64,000 nucleotides of DNA from Uloborus plumipes (taxonomy: Eukaryota > Arthropoda > Arachnida > Araneae > Uloboridae), in the NCBI GenBank assembly GCA_038373865.1, contig JAXGGA010004719.1:1-64000 (forward strand), given 5' to 3'. Below are positions 21,849 to 36,400 of this stretch, in pieces. How positions within the stretch are numbered: the first letter of the stretch is position 1; each line of letters opens with the position of its first letter. The notes beneath the pieces are model-generated. The model was not told the origin of the DNA. It did no database searches and worked only from the letters and a program-made list of their open reading frames with translations. The position numbers and the translations under genes were made by a program.

Positions 21849-22957
21849 TTTTCCCCATTTTGTTGAAAATTAGAATTTCTTTGCTGGTTGTTATTTCTAC
21901 CCCTATTTTGCCTAAAGTTACCTCTTCCCCTAAAATTTTGCTGATTCGACACAGAATTTTGATACCCCATATTCGAACTCTGATTCAAACTTTGATACTC
22001 CCTACATGAAAATAAAGTATGTCCCTGACGACCACAAAATTGACAAAATACATTATTTCTTGACTGCCCCCTGTAATTAAACTGACCATTCCCCCTATTA
22101 CCCCGAAAATTTTGTCCCTGGTTATTAAACCGATTCCCATGATTGTAAGGTTCAGACCTAAAATTCCCATTTCTGCGAAAATTTCCCCTGTTTGAAAAAT
22201 TTTCTTGTCATCCCCTACATTCTTTTGCAGAGTGTTCCTGTTTATCACATAATTGACATGAAATTCTATTTTTAGCCTGCAAACTATTAATCTGTTCTTG
22301 CATTGATTTTATTTGCTCCTCATACTCATTTTGAAATGCAGCATATTTATTTACAGACATGCAAGCCGAAAGTTGTGCATCCTGACATTTTTGAGCAAAG
22401 GTCACCCCGTCATCATATTTATTTATTTCATTTTCAAATAATTTACATTTTAAATCTGATGGCAATGCATTCAGAAATTGCACATACTTCATTTGAGACA
22501 GTGCTGTTTTGTCACATCCTGGATAAATTTTTACAGCCATAGAGTCAATTCTATGTGCTAATGATTTGATAGATTCAGCCGGCAATAATTTCAAATTATT
22601 AAATTCTGTCACTGATACGGCTTTATTACTGTTCGAAAAGAATTTTGCAAAAATTTGTTTTGCTTCCTGAATGTTCTGAACATCCTTGAATTCAGGGCAC
22701 TCGAGGAAGTATTTCAATGCATTCCCGACAATTTTCGACTTCATTAGACTCAACGTCATGCTATCTGTGTAGTTATTAAATTGTTGGACATCCTCCAACT
22801 GAGAGAAAAAGAATTCTATCATGTCCTCATTTCCGTCAAAATTCTGAATAGAAATGTTTAAGCTGGGCTGCCTTTGTGACTGACCGGATGAACTAGGTGT
22901 CCCCGAAGAGTGAGCTACACCATCCGACAAATTTTCCTGTCTTCTACTTCTAGGCAT
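21839..22957 (-). pseudogene. gag: Gypsy Gag, interrupted by one in-frame TGA
   Basis: The frame runs 373 codons from the ATG at 22957 to TGA 21839-21841, with one internal TGA at 22208-22210 after residue 249. The N-terminal part has a charged and serine-rich leader, then a helical capsid-like region with FFFSQLEDV and LECPEF segments typical of arthropod Gypsy Gag. A first zinc knuckle, CX2CX4HX4C (22217-22258), ends just before the TGA. After the TGA the same frame encodes an Asn/Arg/Gly-rich nucleocapsid with a second CX2CX4HX4C knuckle (22004-22045), up to the frameshift site. The simplest reading is a point mutation in an otherwise intact gag. TGA followed by C is a leaky context, so read-through cannot be excluded. 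The start codon follows a 17-A run. Confidence 0.85.
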
Positions 22958-23279
22958 TTTTTTTTTTTTTTTGAAGTTTACTCAAAAATTTACTTTTCTA
23001 TTAATTTACCATTTTATACATATTTGATGTACATACACATTGTTACTCATCTGATTGCACTTCATTTTTATGCCCCCAAAATTTTAGCATATATATACAA
23101 CATTTTCATGAACAAAACACATCGACATATTATACAAAAATAATAAATATTGTATTGCAATCGGAAAAATCATGAAATTTGCAGTTATGCTTGTGAGTAA
23201 ATAAATAAAGCGAAGAAAATTTGAATTATTTTAGAGTTCATGGCAACTTTTTTTTGCACGTAAACAAAAAGGCAGGGAA
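22958..23279 (-). other. 5' leader of the Gypsy element
   Basis: About 320 nt between PBS and gag ATG: AT-rich, ending in a poly-A run directly before the ATG. No ORF of note. Confidence 0.6.
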
Positions 23280-23292
23280 GGTCTCGGCACCA
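23280..23292 (-). promoter_or_regulatory. Primer binding site
   Basis: On the plus strand GGTCTCGGCACCA looks like a tRNA 3' end with CCA, so the minus (sense) strand carries TGGTGCCGAGACC, 5 nt inside the 5' LTR. I do not assign the tRNA identity. Confidence 0.8.
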
Positions 23293-23297
23293 ATTTA

Positions 23298-24141
23298 TGT
23301 CGTGAAGTGGTTAGATTTTGAGTGCAAGTTTGAAAAATAGATAAACGGCATTCTAAACAAAATTGCGTTGTGTTAAAAAATAAACTTAAACAAACCGCCA
23401 TCCAAATTCGATCACTCTCCCCGCCATTTTTATACCACGTGCCACAGACATACACAGTGTAGAAAAATAGTGGTTCTGGAACCTAAAAATAGCAAAGAAA
23501 GTACCTGAAAAGACGACATCTCACATATATGCTGGTTAGGACACTTTTTTATTTGTTGTTCCTTGTGGGGGAAGGATCGGCTCGGGTGGTAGATATATGG
23601 GCTCTCGTCCTCTGCTTTTTCCTCCAAATTATTTTCCATCACCACGGAATAGATTTCGGAACAGTCGGGGTCGTCCTAACTATGTTGCAGGACTTTGATG
23701 CAGGACAACCGCCACTCAGGAACTCTTTGGGGTCATCTTGTACGTCTCGAGCGGACTTCAGTTGTCGTAGAAAACTAACTTGGAGCGGACTGCATCTGGC
23801 GTTTCATTCAGAACAAAATGAGGACTCCATCGCACTATACGTTCCCAGGAGTCAAGCTTCTTGTAGTTATTTTTAAGAGTACAAAAATGGCATGATGAGA
23901 TGTGGCGGAAAAATCAGGAATTAATTTTACGAGGCAACATCGTCAGATGGTATCGCTGCACTGACGAAAAACGTGGTTGCCGCCAGCCAGGAGCGAACCG
24001 TGTTGCCATTTTCAAAATCAAAAAGTTCTGTTCCTAATGCTTCTTCTTTATGCGGAGCACGGAGGTCATGATTACAAGTGGAGTCCGAACACAGAGGAGG
24101 AACGAGCAGGGGCAACGCGAAATATGTCTAACTTTACGACA
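23298..24141 (-). repeat. 5' LTR of the Gypsy element (844 bp)
   Basis: Same ends as the 3' LTR. Matches it at about 23298-23600 and 23924-24141, but carries an unrelated middle (about 23615-23905). It directly abuts a (TA)n tract, which hides any target duplication. Confidence 0.88.
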
Positions 24142-24508
<367 letters not shown>

Positions 24509-24510
<2 letters not shown>

Positions 24511-27254
24511 ATTTTAACTGCTAAAAGTGAGATTTGAATTCGTCAGAAACCAGTTCATCTTAACTAGCATTTTTCTTTGCTTTCTTTCGGTCTGTCTTTT
24601 TTTAAATAACACTTTTAGTTTAGTAAGATTAGGCTTTAATGCAACGGTACACTCGCTGTTTCAGAACCTTTACTTCAACTTGTAAATTATAAAAACAGTA
24701 ACTGCTTTTACTGCAGACAATGGCGGGGCAGGTAATGCTAGTGTACATATGTATATTGTAACTAAATGTTCTGATTTTCTTTGCTATGATATTGAGTCTC
24801 TCATTCAAAAAGACATTCCCAATTCAAAAAAAAAAAAAAAACAATTAAAATTGTATTCAAATATTCCAATGCCAATGTGAAAAAGACTGCAAACGTGGAC
24901 ATGAATGATTACAGCATACATTCATTAAGGACTGAAATGCACATGCAAAAAATCAAAACGCTTTTAAGCAGCAAAAAAAATCTACCTACGAAAATATTTA
25001 TAATATGCAACAGTCTAATATACACAATAAAATCTTTTTTTCAACCAAAAATGAGAAAATGTTACTAAATACGTGTGAATGATAATATCTTCCATTTGGC
25101 TGTCAAGGATGCCGCAATGATTTTTATTAAAATTTAAAAAAATATATCTTAAAAGAAAGAAAACAAACATATATTTTATATTTCAAACGCATATGTTCTT
25201 AATGTATTTCCGTGCTTTCTCAGTTGATTTTCCAGACTAAATCAGGGGACAAATGTTTCTAGTAAAAAAATGTATTGCGGCAATATATATAAAAGAGACC
25301 TGTGATCATTTGATTAATTTTTTTCATTTTTAGAAATAGCGGTTGTACGTCAAAGAAAAATGGCAATTGTGTTATGTAAGGATATTTAAAAAAAATATGT
25401 CATTTTAAAAATATTTTGGTAAACAACTTAAATAAAAAATGTGCTGTTTAAGTATTCATACATGCTAAAACTGATGGTTTATAGCAGGAGAAAAGCAAAT
25501 GTATGATTTCGAAACATTTTATTGGTTGGAAAAGATTATTCTTTAAGAAATAAAAAAGCATTCAATGTTTTTAAAAATAAAGGAAATCGTTCTGCTTAAT
25601 ATTACGTAAATATATAAAGATTAAACTGTATACGGTATCATCCAGTGGTTTTAAGTCGGCCTAAAATGTTACAAGACTACTAAGAGTAAAACAGATAAAA
25701 CGTGTTTTTTGCAATACTTAATCCGTAGACCTAAGATCATTCACTTTTCTTTTCAAAGCCACGTTCAAGTATTAAAAAAAATATTCTGCTACATGACGTA
25801 AAATTGCCCAAATAAAATATCTTTTTTCGCAAAAAATATATTCCTGCGGGAAAAGAAAGCTCTTTTGTTATCACATTAAAGCTCCTTAGGCTCACTGGTT
25901 TACGAGGCGTTTTGCACATGTTTTATATAGTTCACAAATCGTGTCGGATGGAATTTCTAACGTAGAGTTTAAAATTGTTCTTAAATGGAATAAAAAACAC
26001 AATCAGTAAGGAAGTACTTTTCGAATAGTTAAGAAATACTTTTTACATATATATGAACAACAATTGTTATAAATGTGCGCATTATCTAGCTTTTGAGCGT
26101 GAGTTTTATGAATCTGCTATGAATAAAGAATGAATGAAGGTTTTACATAAATATTGCATGAAGTAAATATCTATGTGAAAGGAAAATGGTATCAGTGGGA
26201 GAAAACTAGAGAAAACATTCGCTTTAGAAAAATAATGCATAAAGGCACATAGTGTTAGTTGGTATTAATGTCCTAAAAAGTAATTTCCCAAATTCTTGTG
26301 CCACTCTTACACTAAAGGTAATCAATGTGAGTACTTTGAAGAGTTAAAAGATCAAGTTAAGAAGGATTCCACGAGATCCCCAAAAGTTTTGATTCAAGTT
26401 TTCAGAAAATTGTAATATTGTATACCGAGAGAAGGTGCTTAGTGGCTATTGTCACAATCTTACATCAAAATATGATAAAATTATATGAGATACGTTCACA
26501 CTACATGCAGCATGATAAATGCATAATACATATTTTTCTTCAAAAGGTCTTTAATATTTTTGAGCCTTTGTGTCCAGCTGTCCTTTGAACTTCTACCGGC
26601 AAAGGACCGTTGCACGGAATTGGTGGTTAGCTGAAATACCTTGCTTTTGTTGAAACCAAAACACGTAGTCGTATCGTAAATAACGTCAAAACATTTGTCA
26701 AAAGAGCAAACTCTGCAGTCAGGAAGATAGCTGCCATCTTTATTTCACAATGTTAAGCTCTCGTAACAGTGGGTAAACTTGAATGAATATAGATTGGAAT
26801 CTATGTTATACCTTCAACTCATTTAGAAAAATGAATAAGACTAAAGGCAAGTATTGCATGAAATATTCTGTGATGCTAAAAGGCCAACAAGGGATGCAAT
26901 TTTACTTTAAAACTGGAAAATCAGAAAACTTACAAACTGAATCAGAACCCATACGGAGCCTTCAGTATTGGATGAGCAATCCAAAAAAAATCTAGTATGC
27001 AATTGAGCTTTTAACCATCAGTAAAAACGAAATAGTAGTATTTTGTTTCTACAACCTTCATTAGACAGAAAGGGATTACAGTCATTCGAATATATGACTT
27101 AAACCAGCATAACTTGCAACGCGCTGTATGTAATTCGTACTACCAAATATAGTTATTTAGTCAAGTGCTATTCTTAATATTCATTTAAAATAAACTAATA
27201 ATAAGCTGAAGGCTTTAGAACGAAATGAAAGTTACTTAAATTCCAATAATTCAA
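24509..27254. other. AT-rich intergenic DNA, no gene recognised
   Basis: Only short ORFs (at most 70 codons) without domain features. A15 run near 24828. Confidence 0.4.
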
Positions 27255-30163
27255 AACTGATATGGGTCATTCCACGTCAAGTGATCCAAAATCTGAGAAA
27301 AATTTTACCTTACATTTTTGTATTTCTTTCACATTTGGCTCATCAATTGTACCCCTTGAGGTAATCAAAAGTCTCAATTTTTGGATTTTTATCTCTATTA
27401 TTTTTTCATTTATGCGACTTTAAACTTTGGAAAAACCCTCGTTTTTCCATGGATAAGGGTACATAAAAGGGACCATAACTCGGCACCAAATATAGATAGA
27501 ACGATTTGGTAAATGGCATTTTAAAGTACGTTAGTTGCCGCTTAATCTGATATGCAATATGACTAATTTGATAAAAATTTTCTTGTTCAAAAAATGAAAT
27601 TTAAATTTCAAATTTAAATTTCTCAAAAAACATATAATGAATTTTTTTGAAAAAATTCTCAAAAATTCTTGTGTATTTTATCTATGTTTGTTCAAATTTT
27701 TAGATTGGGATCTCAATGGGATCATATTTTTTTGAATTTTTGAATAATACTGTACAGGAAAAAAAATGATATTTTTTAGATTCTATTTATTTAAATACTA
27801 AGTTCTCTTGCTCATGATGGTCTAAAAAGTAGTAAACAAACATGAATATGTTTAAAGTGAGCTGGCATGAGCTTATAGATTTGTCAGGTTCACCTCCCTA
27901 CCCCTTTTTCCCCCGCACAACCACTCTTTTTTAATTCAAAACTGTTCAAAATGTTTAAAAAAAAACAAAAATTCTTTGATACAAAATGAATAGTAAACTT
28001 ATTTAAAGTGGTGAAATGGGTTTCCTTATAACTAGACGAAGTATCCCCCTCCCCACCCAAATATACCATTCACACTATACTAATATGACGTCTAACCTGG
28101 GGATTGAGTTGAGGATTATTTTCACCCTAGGTATATATATTGTTTTTCAGACGAAGTGTTTCTTTTCGATCCGAACTTCAAAGTGTACTTCCATTCAATA
28201 TCTGAAATTTAACTTTATGATTCATTTCATATTCTACCCCAGCACCAATCTTCAATTTTGAAGGGAGGAAATAAATGGGTCGCCCCAATATCATAGCAAA
28301 CAGCAAAATAGCACTGTTTCGCCTTGTTCTCATCGTTTTTTCTATTCTTTTCGCACAAAACTGAAAATAAATCAAAATATCAGATCATATGTCTGTGTCC
28401 CCATAACTATCTTTCCACATTATCTAGTGTGCAGCTGTTATTTAATTTTTTTAATCGTTTGTGTTCTTTTTCATTTTGTTGTAAAGGAAAGTAATGCAGC
28501 AAGATATATCTATATATATATTAAACAAACACTGCTTTTTTGAGCACAACCTCACATGTTGTTTAACTTCATTACAGATTGCTCCCCCCCCCCCTTACCT
28601 TACCTTTCCACTCCAAACTTTTATTTTTTTTTATCATCCCGCCTAGCCCCATTTCAAAGACTTAGTCTCTACTGATGTCTGGTAGTGTTTCAGTTTGTTC
28701 TGTTTGTTACTCTTTCCTATTAGCTCATGAGCTTTGTCCAATAAGAGAAATTAAAGGCAGTGATGGGGACTGACATATAACGTGACACTTTAATTTCTTT
28801 TCAGTTTTGTGTAAAAATAATGGGAAAACATTATGAGAACAAGGGGAAACAGTGCTATTTTGCTGTTTGCTATGATCTTGGGGCGACCCATTTATTCCCT
28901 CCCTTCAAAATTGAAGATTGGTGCTGGGGGAGGGGATGAAATGATACATAAGTTTAAATTCAGATTTTGAATGGAAGTACACTTTGTGAAGTGCGGATTG
29001 AAAATGAAACACTTCGTCTGAAAAACAATATATACCTAGGGGGAAAATAATCCTCAAATCAATCCCCAGGTGATACGTCATATTAGTATAGCGTTAATGG
29101 TATATTTGGGTGGGGGAAGGGTTGTACTTTGCCTTTTTATAAGGAAGCCCAATTACCAACTTTAAACAAGTTTACTGTTCATTTTGTATCAAAGAAGCTT
29201 TTTTTTAGCATTTTAAACAGTTTGGGGGGAAATGGTTGGGTCAGGAAGGAAGAGAGGTGGAGCTGACCTATCTACAAGTTAATTCTAGCTCACTTACCTA
29301 GAGTAAAAATAATAGTCAATCAATCCCCAGGTTAGACGTCATAATAGTACAGCGTTAATGGTATATTTGGGTGGAGGAGGGGGATACTTCGTCTAGTTAT
29401 AAGGAAACTCATTTACCAACTTTAAATAAGTTTACTATTCATTTTGTATCAAAGAGTTTTAAAAAAAAAAACATTTTGAACAGTTTTGAATTAAAAAAGA
29501 GTGGTTGTGCGGGGGAGGAAGGGGGGAGGGGGGTGAACCTGACAAATCTATGAGCTCATGCTAGCTCACTTTAAACATATTCATGTTTGTTCACTACTTT
29601 TTAGATCATCACAAGCAAGAGAACTTAGTATTTAAATAAATAGAATCTAAAAAATATCATATTTTTCCCATACAGTTTTATTCAAAAATTAAAAAAAATA
29701 TGATCCCATTGAGATCCCAATCTAAAAATTTGTACAAACATAGATGAAATACACAAGAATTTTTGAGAATTTTTTCAAAAAAATTCATTATATGTTTTTT
29801 GAGAAATTTAAATTTGAAATTTAAATTTCATTTTTTGAAAAAGAAAATTTTTATCAAATTAGTCATGTTGCATATCAGATTAAGCGGCAACTAACGTACT
29901 TTAAAATGACATTTATCAAATCGTTCTATCTATATTTGGTGCCGAGTTATGGTCCCTTTTATGTACCCTTATCCATGGAAAAACGAGGGTTTTTCCAAAG
30001 TTCAAAGTCTCATAAATGAAAAAATAATAGAGATAAAAATCCAAAAATTGAGACTTTTGATTACCTCAAGGGGTACAATTGATGAGCCAAATGTGAAAGA
30101 AATACAAAAATGTAAGGTAAAAAACGTTGGATCACTTGACATGGAATGACCCATATGTCAGTT
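27255..30163. mobile_element. Palindromic (foldback) transposon 2, 2.9 kb
   Basis: The left arm (27255-about 28400) and right arm (about 28755-30163) are reverse complements around a loop of about 350 bp. The core termini read TATGGGTCATTCCACGTCAA on the left, with its near-complement on the right. The right arm is about 260 bp longer because of an internal tandem duplication. No transposase ORF, superfamily unknown, and no convincing target duplication. Confidence 0.85.
29034..29560. repeat. 262-bp tandem duplication inside the right arm
   Basis: Two units start at ACCTAG (29034 and 29296), share CAATCCCCAGG, a GTTAATGGTATATTTGGGTGG segment and the rest, and are offset by 261-262 bp. The left arm has only one counterpart (about 27880-28130). 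The second unit resembles the left arm more closely than the first. Confidence 0.75.
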
Positions 30164-32157
<1,994 letters not shown>

Positions 32158-32159
32158 TA

Positions 32160-33417
32160 GAGGGTGACAAGAAATAACTTGGACACACATCGTACGGTAT
32201 AACTTTGTTGCTAATGAAAATAATGCGACCAAACTTCAAAATAAGTATGAATCCATTATTTTGTCTAATATATTTAAACGTTTTGAAATTGGCTACCGTT
32301 AGTATTAATACAGAGCTTTAAACGTGTCACAAAATTTTCCCGTACGGGCAGCAATTCACTCATTGATATTTTATCCCTTTCTTTCCCGAAGAATGGTTGT
32401 AGAGATGCCAAAGTTTTATCAGGTTCAGTATACACCCTTGTTTCCAAGATGGACCAAACAGAATAATACATTGGGTTCAAATCTGGGGAATACGGGGGGC
32501 AATTCTTCAGCTCCAATAAAGTTTGGAAAATGTGTCTTGCATCAATCTTGAGTGTCTTTTGTGAAAAATCCTGTTGGAAGGTCCATCTTTGGTTTTTAAA
32601 GAACTTTTGCGAACAAGGTAAGACAACATCATCCAAAATGAGTTTGCGGTATGTTTGCTGATTATTTTTTATCCCTTGAGCAACAAAAACAAGTGGTTTT
32701 TCCCCACTAGCACATATCCCACCCCAAACCATTGCAGATAGGGGTAGTTGAAGCCGCCAACAATTAAAAAAGTTCCAGGTGCTTCTGCTGACCAAACTCT
32801 ATCATTATGGCTATTTTGAGTTTGTTCAATTGAGAACAGTTTTTCATTTGTGAAGAGCAATGTTTTCAATCGATCATCTGCGGCCCGCTTAACAGTTCTT
32901 TCCTCTTTTGAAGTCTTGTGCGTTTGTTCTTTGCTGCTAGCTTTTAAGCCTCTTTCATTTTGTAAGGGAGATGACCAAGCTCAACAATTACCATCAAACG
33001 AGTGGTTTCTATACTGATTTTCACCCCTCTAGCAACCTTTCTCATTGAAATCCTAGGATTTCGTTAAACTCGCTTTTTGACCATTTTCTGGTCACTAGAT
33101 GTGTTAACTGTGCATTTTCTTCTTCTTTCTGACCTGTCACTTTTTTTTGGGGTTTTTTTAACCTTTTAATTGTGCAGGAAATCGTGTATTTAGCCACTTT
33201 CAATCGTTAAACAATTTCACATTTTTTCGTTTCTTGCTAATGCAATTCAAGTATGGCAGATAGTTTGCGAACAATAATGGTTATCCCAACTAACTCACTT
33301 ACACCTATTTAGTAGATTTCTAGGATCGATTCCCTATCACAATATCATTAAAAATTCAGTGGTATTTACAGATATTTGGTTTAAAACTTCGTCCAAGTTA
33401 TTTCTCTTGTCACCCTG
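32160..33417. mobile_element. Tc1/mariner transposon, 1258 bp, inactive
   Basis: Terminal inverted repeats begin GAGGGTGACAAG on the left and CAGGGTGACAAG on the right (read inward), continuing into AAATAACTTGGAC. TA flanks both ends (32158-32159, 33418-33419), the target duplication of this superfamily. The length is typical. The interior holds a broken transposase on the minus strand. Confidence 0.9.
32274..33270 (-). pseudogene. Tc1/mariner transposase remnant
   Basis: The C-terminal 173 codons (32274-32795) are open and carry SAMVWGGICASG, NQQTYRKLILDDVVLP, WTFQQD and PPYSPDLNP. An overlapping frame (32669-32869) carries the block LLFTNEKLFSIEQ and NDRVWSAEAPG. Upstream, remnants of the DNA-binding region are spread over several frames with stops. 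In this family the first catalytic Asp lies where TNEK is now (D to N). The third lies after SPDLNPM, where a Tyr now stands (D to Y). Only the middle Asp (QQD) is kept. Frameshifts plus two lost catalytic residues make it clearly dead. Confidence 0.88.
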
Positions 33418-33419
33418 TA

Positions 33420-36400
33420 AAAAGAGCATTCAGTTATTAAAATACAGAAGAGTTTCATTCGTTCTTTAATTCATTTCAACGCAGGGAATGAATCCAAATT
33501 TTTGCAATCTAGTTTTTTTTTTCAAAATACTTCTTTAATATTCTACCTAAACCCAACCTCTCCTTTTTTTAACTGCATATACGGTTATTACAAATTTTAA
33601 GCAAGATATTTTCAAAACATGTAACTACAGCAATTTACAAAACTGTAAGCAAAACCATATTAAATATAAATAAATGCTGTTGATATAGTAATAATTAATA
33701 TGAATACTTAATAATAAATAATATTTATTATAATTAATAATAAATATAAATAAATGCTGTAACATTAAATTATTAATTCGTTGAAGAATTTACTTTTATC
33801 TACTGTGCCGAAACTTTTAAAGTTGGAAATCTAAAACAAGGGTTAAAGAACCAATAGTTTTTTTTAACAGTACCAATTATACGGTGCTAAAATGTGTTCA
33901 AAATATCCAGACACATTTAATATAAACTGAGACACTCTTTATAACTAAATTGATCACAGCATTAAAACGTAATGCTCCATAAAGTACAGTTATAAACCAA
34001 ATAAAATGCTAGGTAATTCTTAAAAATCCCAGTTTGATCTCATTTATTAGTTCCTATGAGACCAATTTTAACGCTACTAAATTTTCAACAATGATCCTAT
34101 TGCCTTAAGGAGCAAAGTTCCTTGTCCATAAATAACCTTTGGAATGTACTTGAAATTCTCAAACACGCTCAGACGAATTAATAGTTTCGGGTTTGATATT
34201 TAAGAACGCTAAAGTTACATATTTCAGATTTTAAGAGCTTCACCCTTCCATAATCATTGTTGCTTCTGTGATGCTCAAATATTGACTTTATAGAGATTGT
34301 TGCTTATTCTGAAACAGAAGAGCTTCGACATGAAGGGTTCTAAAGATGTTATCATCATCAGTTTTCAAAGATACTTCGTAATTGCAACAGAAATGTGAAT
34401 AAAGTAAAATTGAGCAAAAGCGATGAGGAACAAGGAAATGTATGTCTTCAAAAGTTATTAAGCTGGTAAAAATGGATTCAGTGTACCACTTGAATACGTT
34501 TTGCACACGAAATATATATCACCACAGAAATTATACTTTAAGTTTGCATTCATTGTAATGATGATGACGCATTAATTTATAATGAATGCAGTTTCAATCT
34601 TTTTGTTTTCTCTACTCCTTTGGAGTGCATTTAAGATATGAAATTGTGAATGAATGGTATACAAAGATAACTTTTATTCTGGATTCTCTTTAAGTCTTAT
34701 GACAACAAATAAGAGATTTGAACAAGGTTTGCCCGATTTTGACAATTAATTAAGTGGTGTTATCTAACTTACTTCGCAACTGGTACAGTCTTGTCAAGCT
34801 GCATGTCGATTTTGTCCTTTTAACAAATACTTATAACCGCCGACCCCCCCCCTTTTTTAAAGTGAAAATTTCTTACTGAATTCATGCTGATAGTGATCGC
34901 TTTTTTTTATTTTTCTCATTGTTAAATTCTGTTTTTTTAAAGATTTTAGGAACACGGCAGCCAAATTCCCGGTTTAGTAGCTGAAAACTCCTTTGGCAGT
35001 AAAGTAATGTAGAAAATAATCTATTCTTTAGTATTTTATTGTTCTTATTATTTTTTTTTTCAAAAACAAAGGTTTGCGTATCATTAAAATTTGTATTGCC
35101 GATTGCAGAATGGGATTTAAAATACTTTCAGAACGTACCTAAAGTATACACAGAAGATTTTAAATGTTTGTAAATGTCCTTTGTTGATTACGCATGACAT
35201 TTAAAAAAAATATATTTGTTCATATTAGAATTCAGTTAGTACAATTTTTATATTTATGATAATAAATGTTTTAGAGAAATCAGTCACCCAATTCGCTCTT
35301 TAATATTTGACGTAAAATAAAGTTTACATGCACATTAATTATAACTTTTATTGTGAGTTACAAGAGAGAGACACTTTAAAAGTCAATCATAAAGCGAACA
35401 AAAGCTTAACAGAAAATATTACATATTTAACAATTTTTTGTGTGAATCATACTCTTTGAGAAAAAACAAACGCAAATAGATCCCATAGTTATTGAGATAC
35501 AGCGTGATATATTTTCTGGAAAAAATACTTCTATATCTAAGATAACAATGTTCATGTAATCGATGTAGTATCAGCATCAAAAGGGAAATCATTTTCTTCC
35601 TACGGCATATCTGTCAGGTAACTGCCATAAAAATCTTTCTGTTTGCCGTAAGAAGACTTTTGATCTGATGATGTGATTTTTATTGAATACTTACGTGAGA
35701 CAAATAGTTTAACCGTATGCATTCAACCTTATAGAAGTCAAGGAAAACGGGATTTATATCAAAATGTTTAATTTCAGATGTATTTACTTATGTTTCTCTT
35801 TGTTTATTTTTATTGATTGTACTCTTATGGTAAATAAAACGCAAAGCGACACGTTACAAATAATTAATTATGTTTATTTTAGTTTCTACTATTAGCTCAC
35901 AAACTTTATGTATTTAGTTATTTGTATAGGATGTTTGTTTATATATCTTGTTCAAATAACTTAATTTTCACCCACTGGCTATGATCGGATTCTCTTAAAA
36001 TCCAGAATGCGATTTTGGACGTGATGACAATGCGACGTTCTATACTCAAATAAACTAATTAGCTATCAATTATTAGATTTTTCATTTAATTAATTTTGTG
36101 GTAAGATATAAGTGAGCCTTTAATTGAAAATTCATTGTTGATCATTGTCATTGTTGAGCTATGCTTTTATTTAAATGTATCTCCAATTTTTGACGCAATA
36201 TAAATATGGATTTTAGTCCATGCAAGGCATATTAAAATACGCCATACTTTAAATATTAAAAGAGAGGAGCATTGAGATACTGCTAAAAAATATGCTTCTT
36301 TCCTTTTTAGGCACTTCATTTCAGGCGAAACTTTTGCTCATTGAAAACAATGTTATTGGCTCTGCTTTATACCAATCACTCACAGCGACGACAACCCCCT

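Larger units (their letters stand above)
15313..24141 (-). mobile_element. Gypsy LTR retrotransposon, full structure, minus strand
   Basis: An 8.8 kb element: 5' LTR (23298-24141), PBS (23280-23292), gag (21839-22957), pol (17808-21848), a 1.6 kb 3' noncoding region, PPT (16211-16222) and 3' LTR (15313-16210). The domain order protease-RT-RNase H-integrase and the GPY/F-like C-terminus place it in Ty3/Gypsy (Metaviridae-type). No env-like ORF lies between pol and the 3' LTR. LTR ends are TGTCGT...ACGACA. The flanking 5-mers differ (GTTAC left, TATAT right), so no target duplication is visible, and the two LTRs differ in the middle. The pol frame is open throughout. Gag has one in-frame stop. 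Confidence 0.93.

Noticed and set aside
21985..22248. 87-codon ORF overlapping the end of the first gag segment
   Set aside because: Wrong frame. The true continuation of gag, with its second zinc knuckle, is in the gag frame after the TGA.
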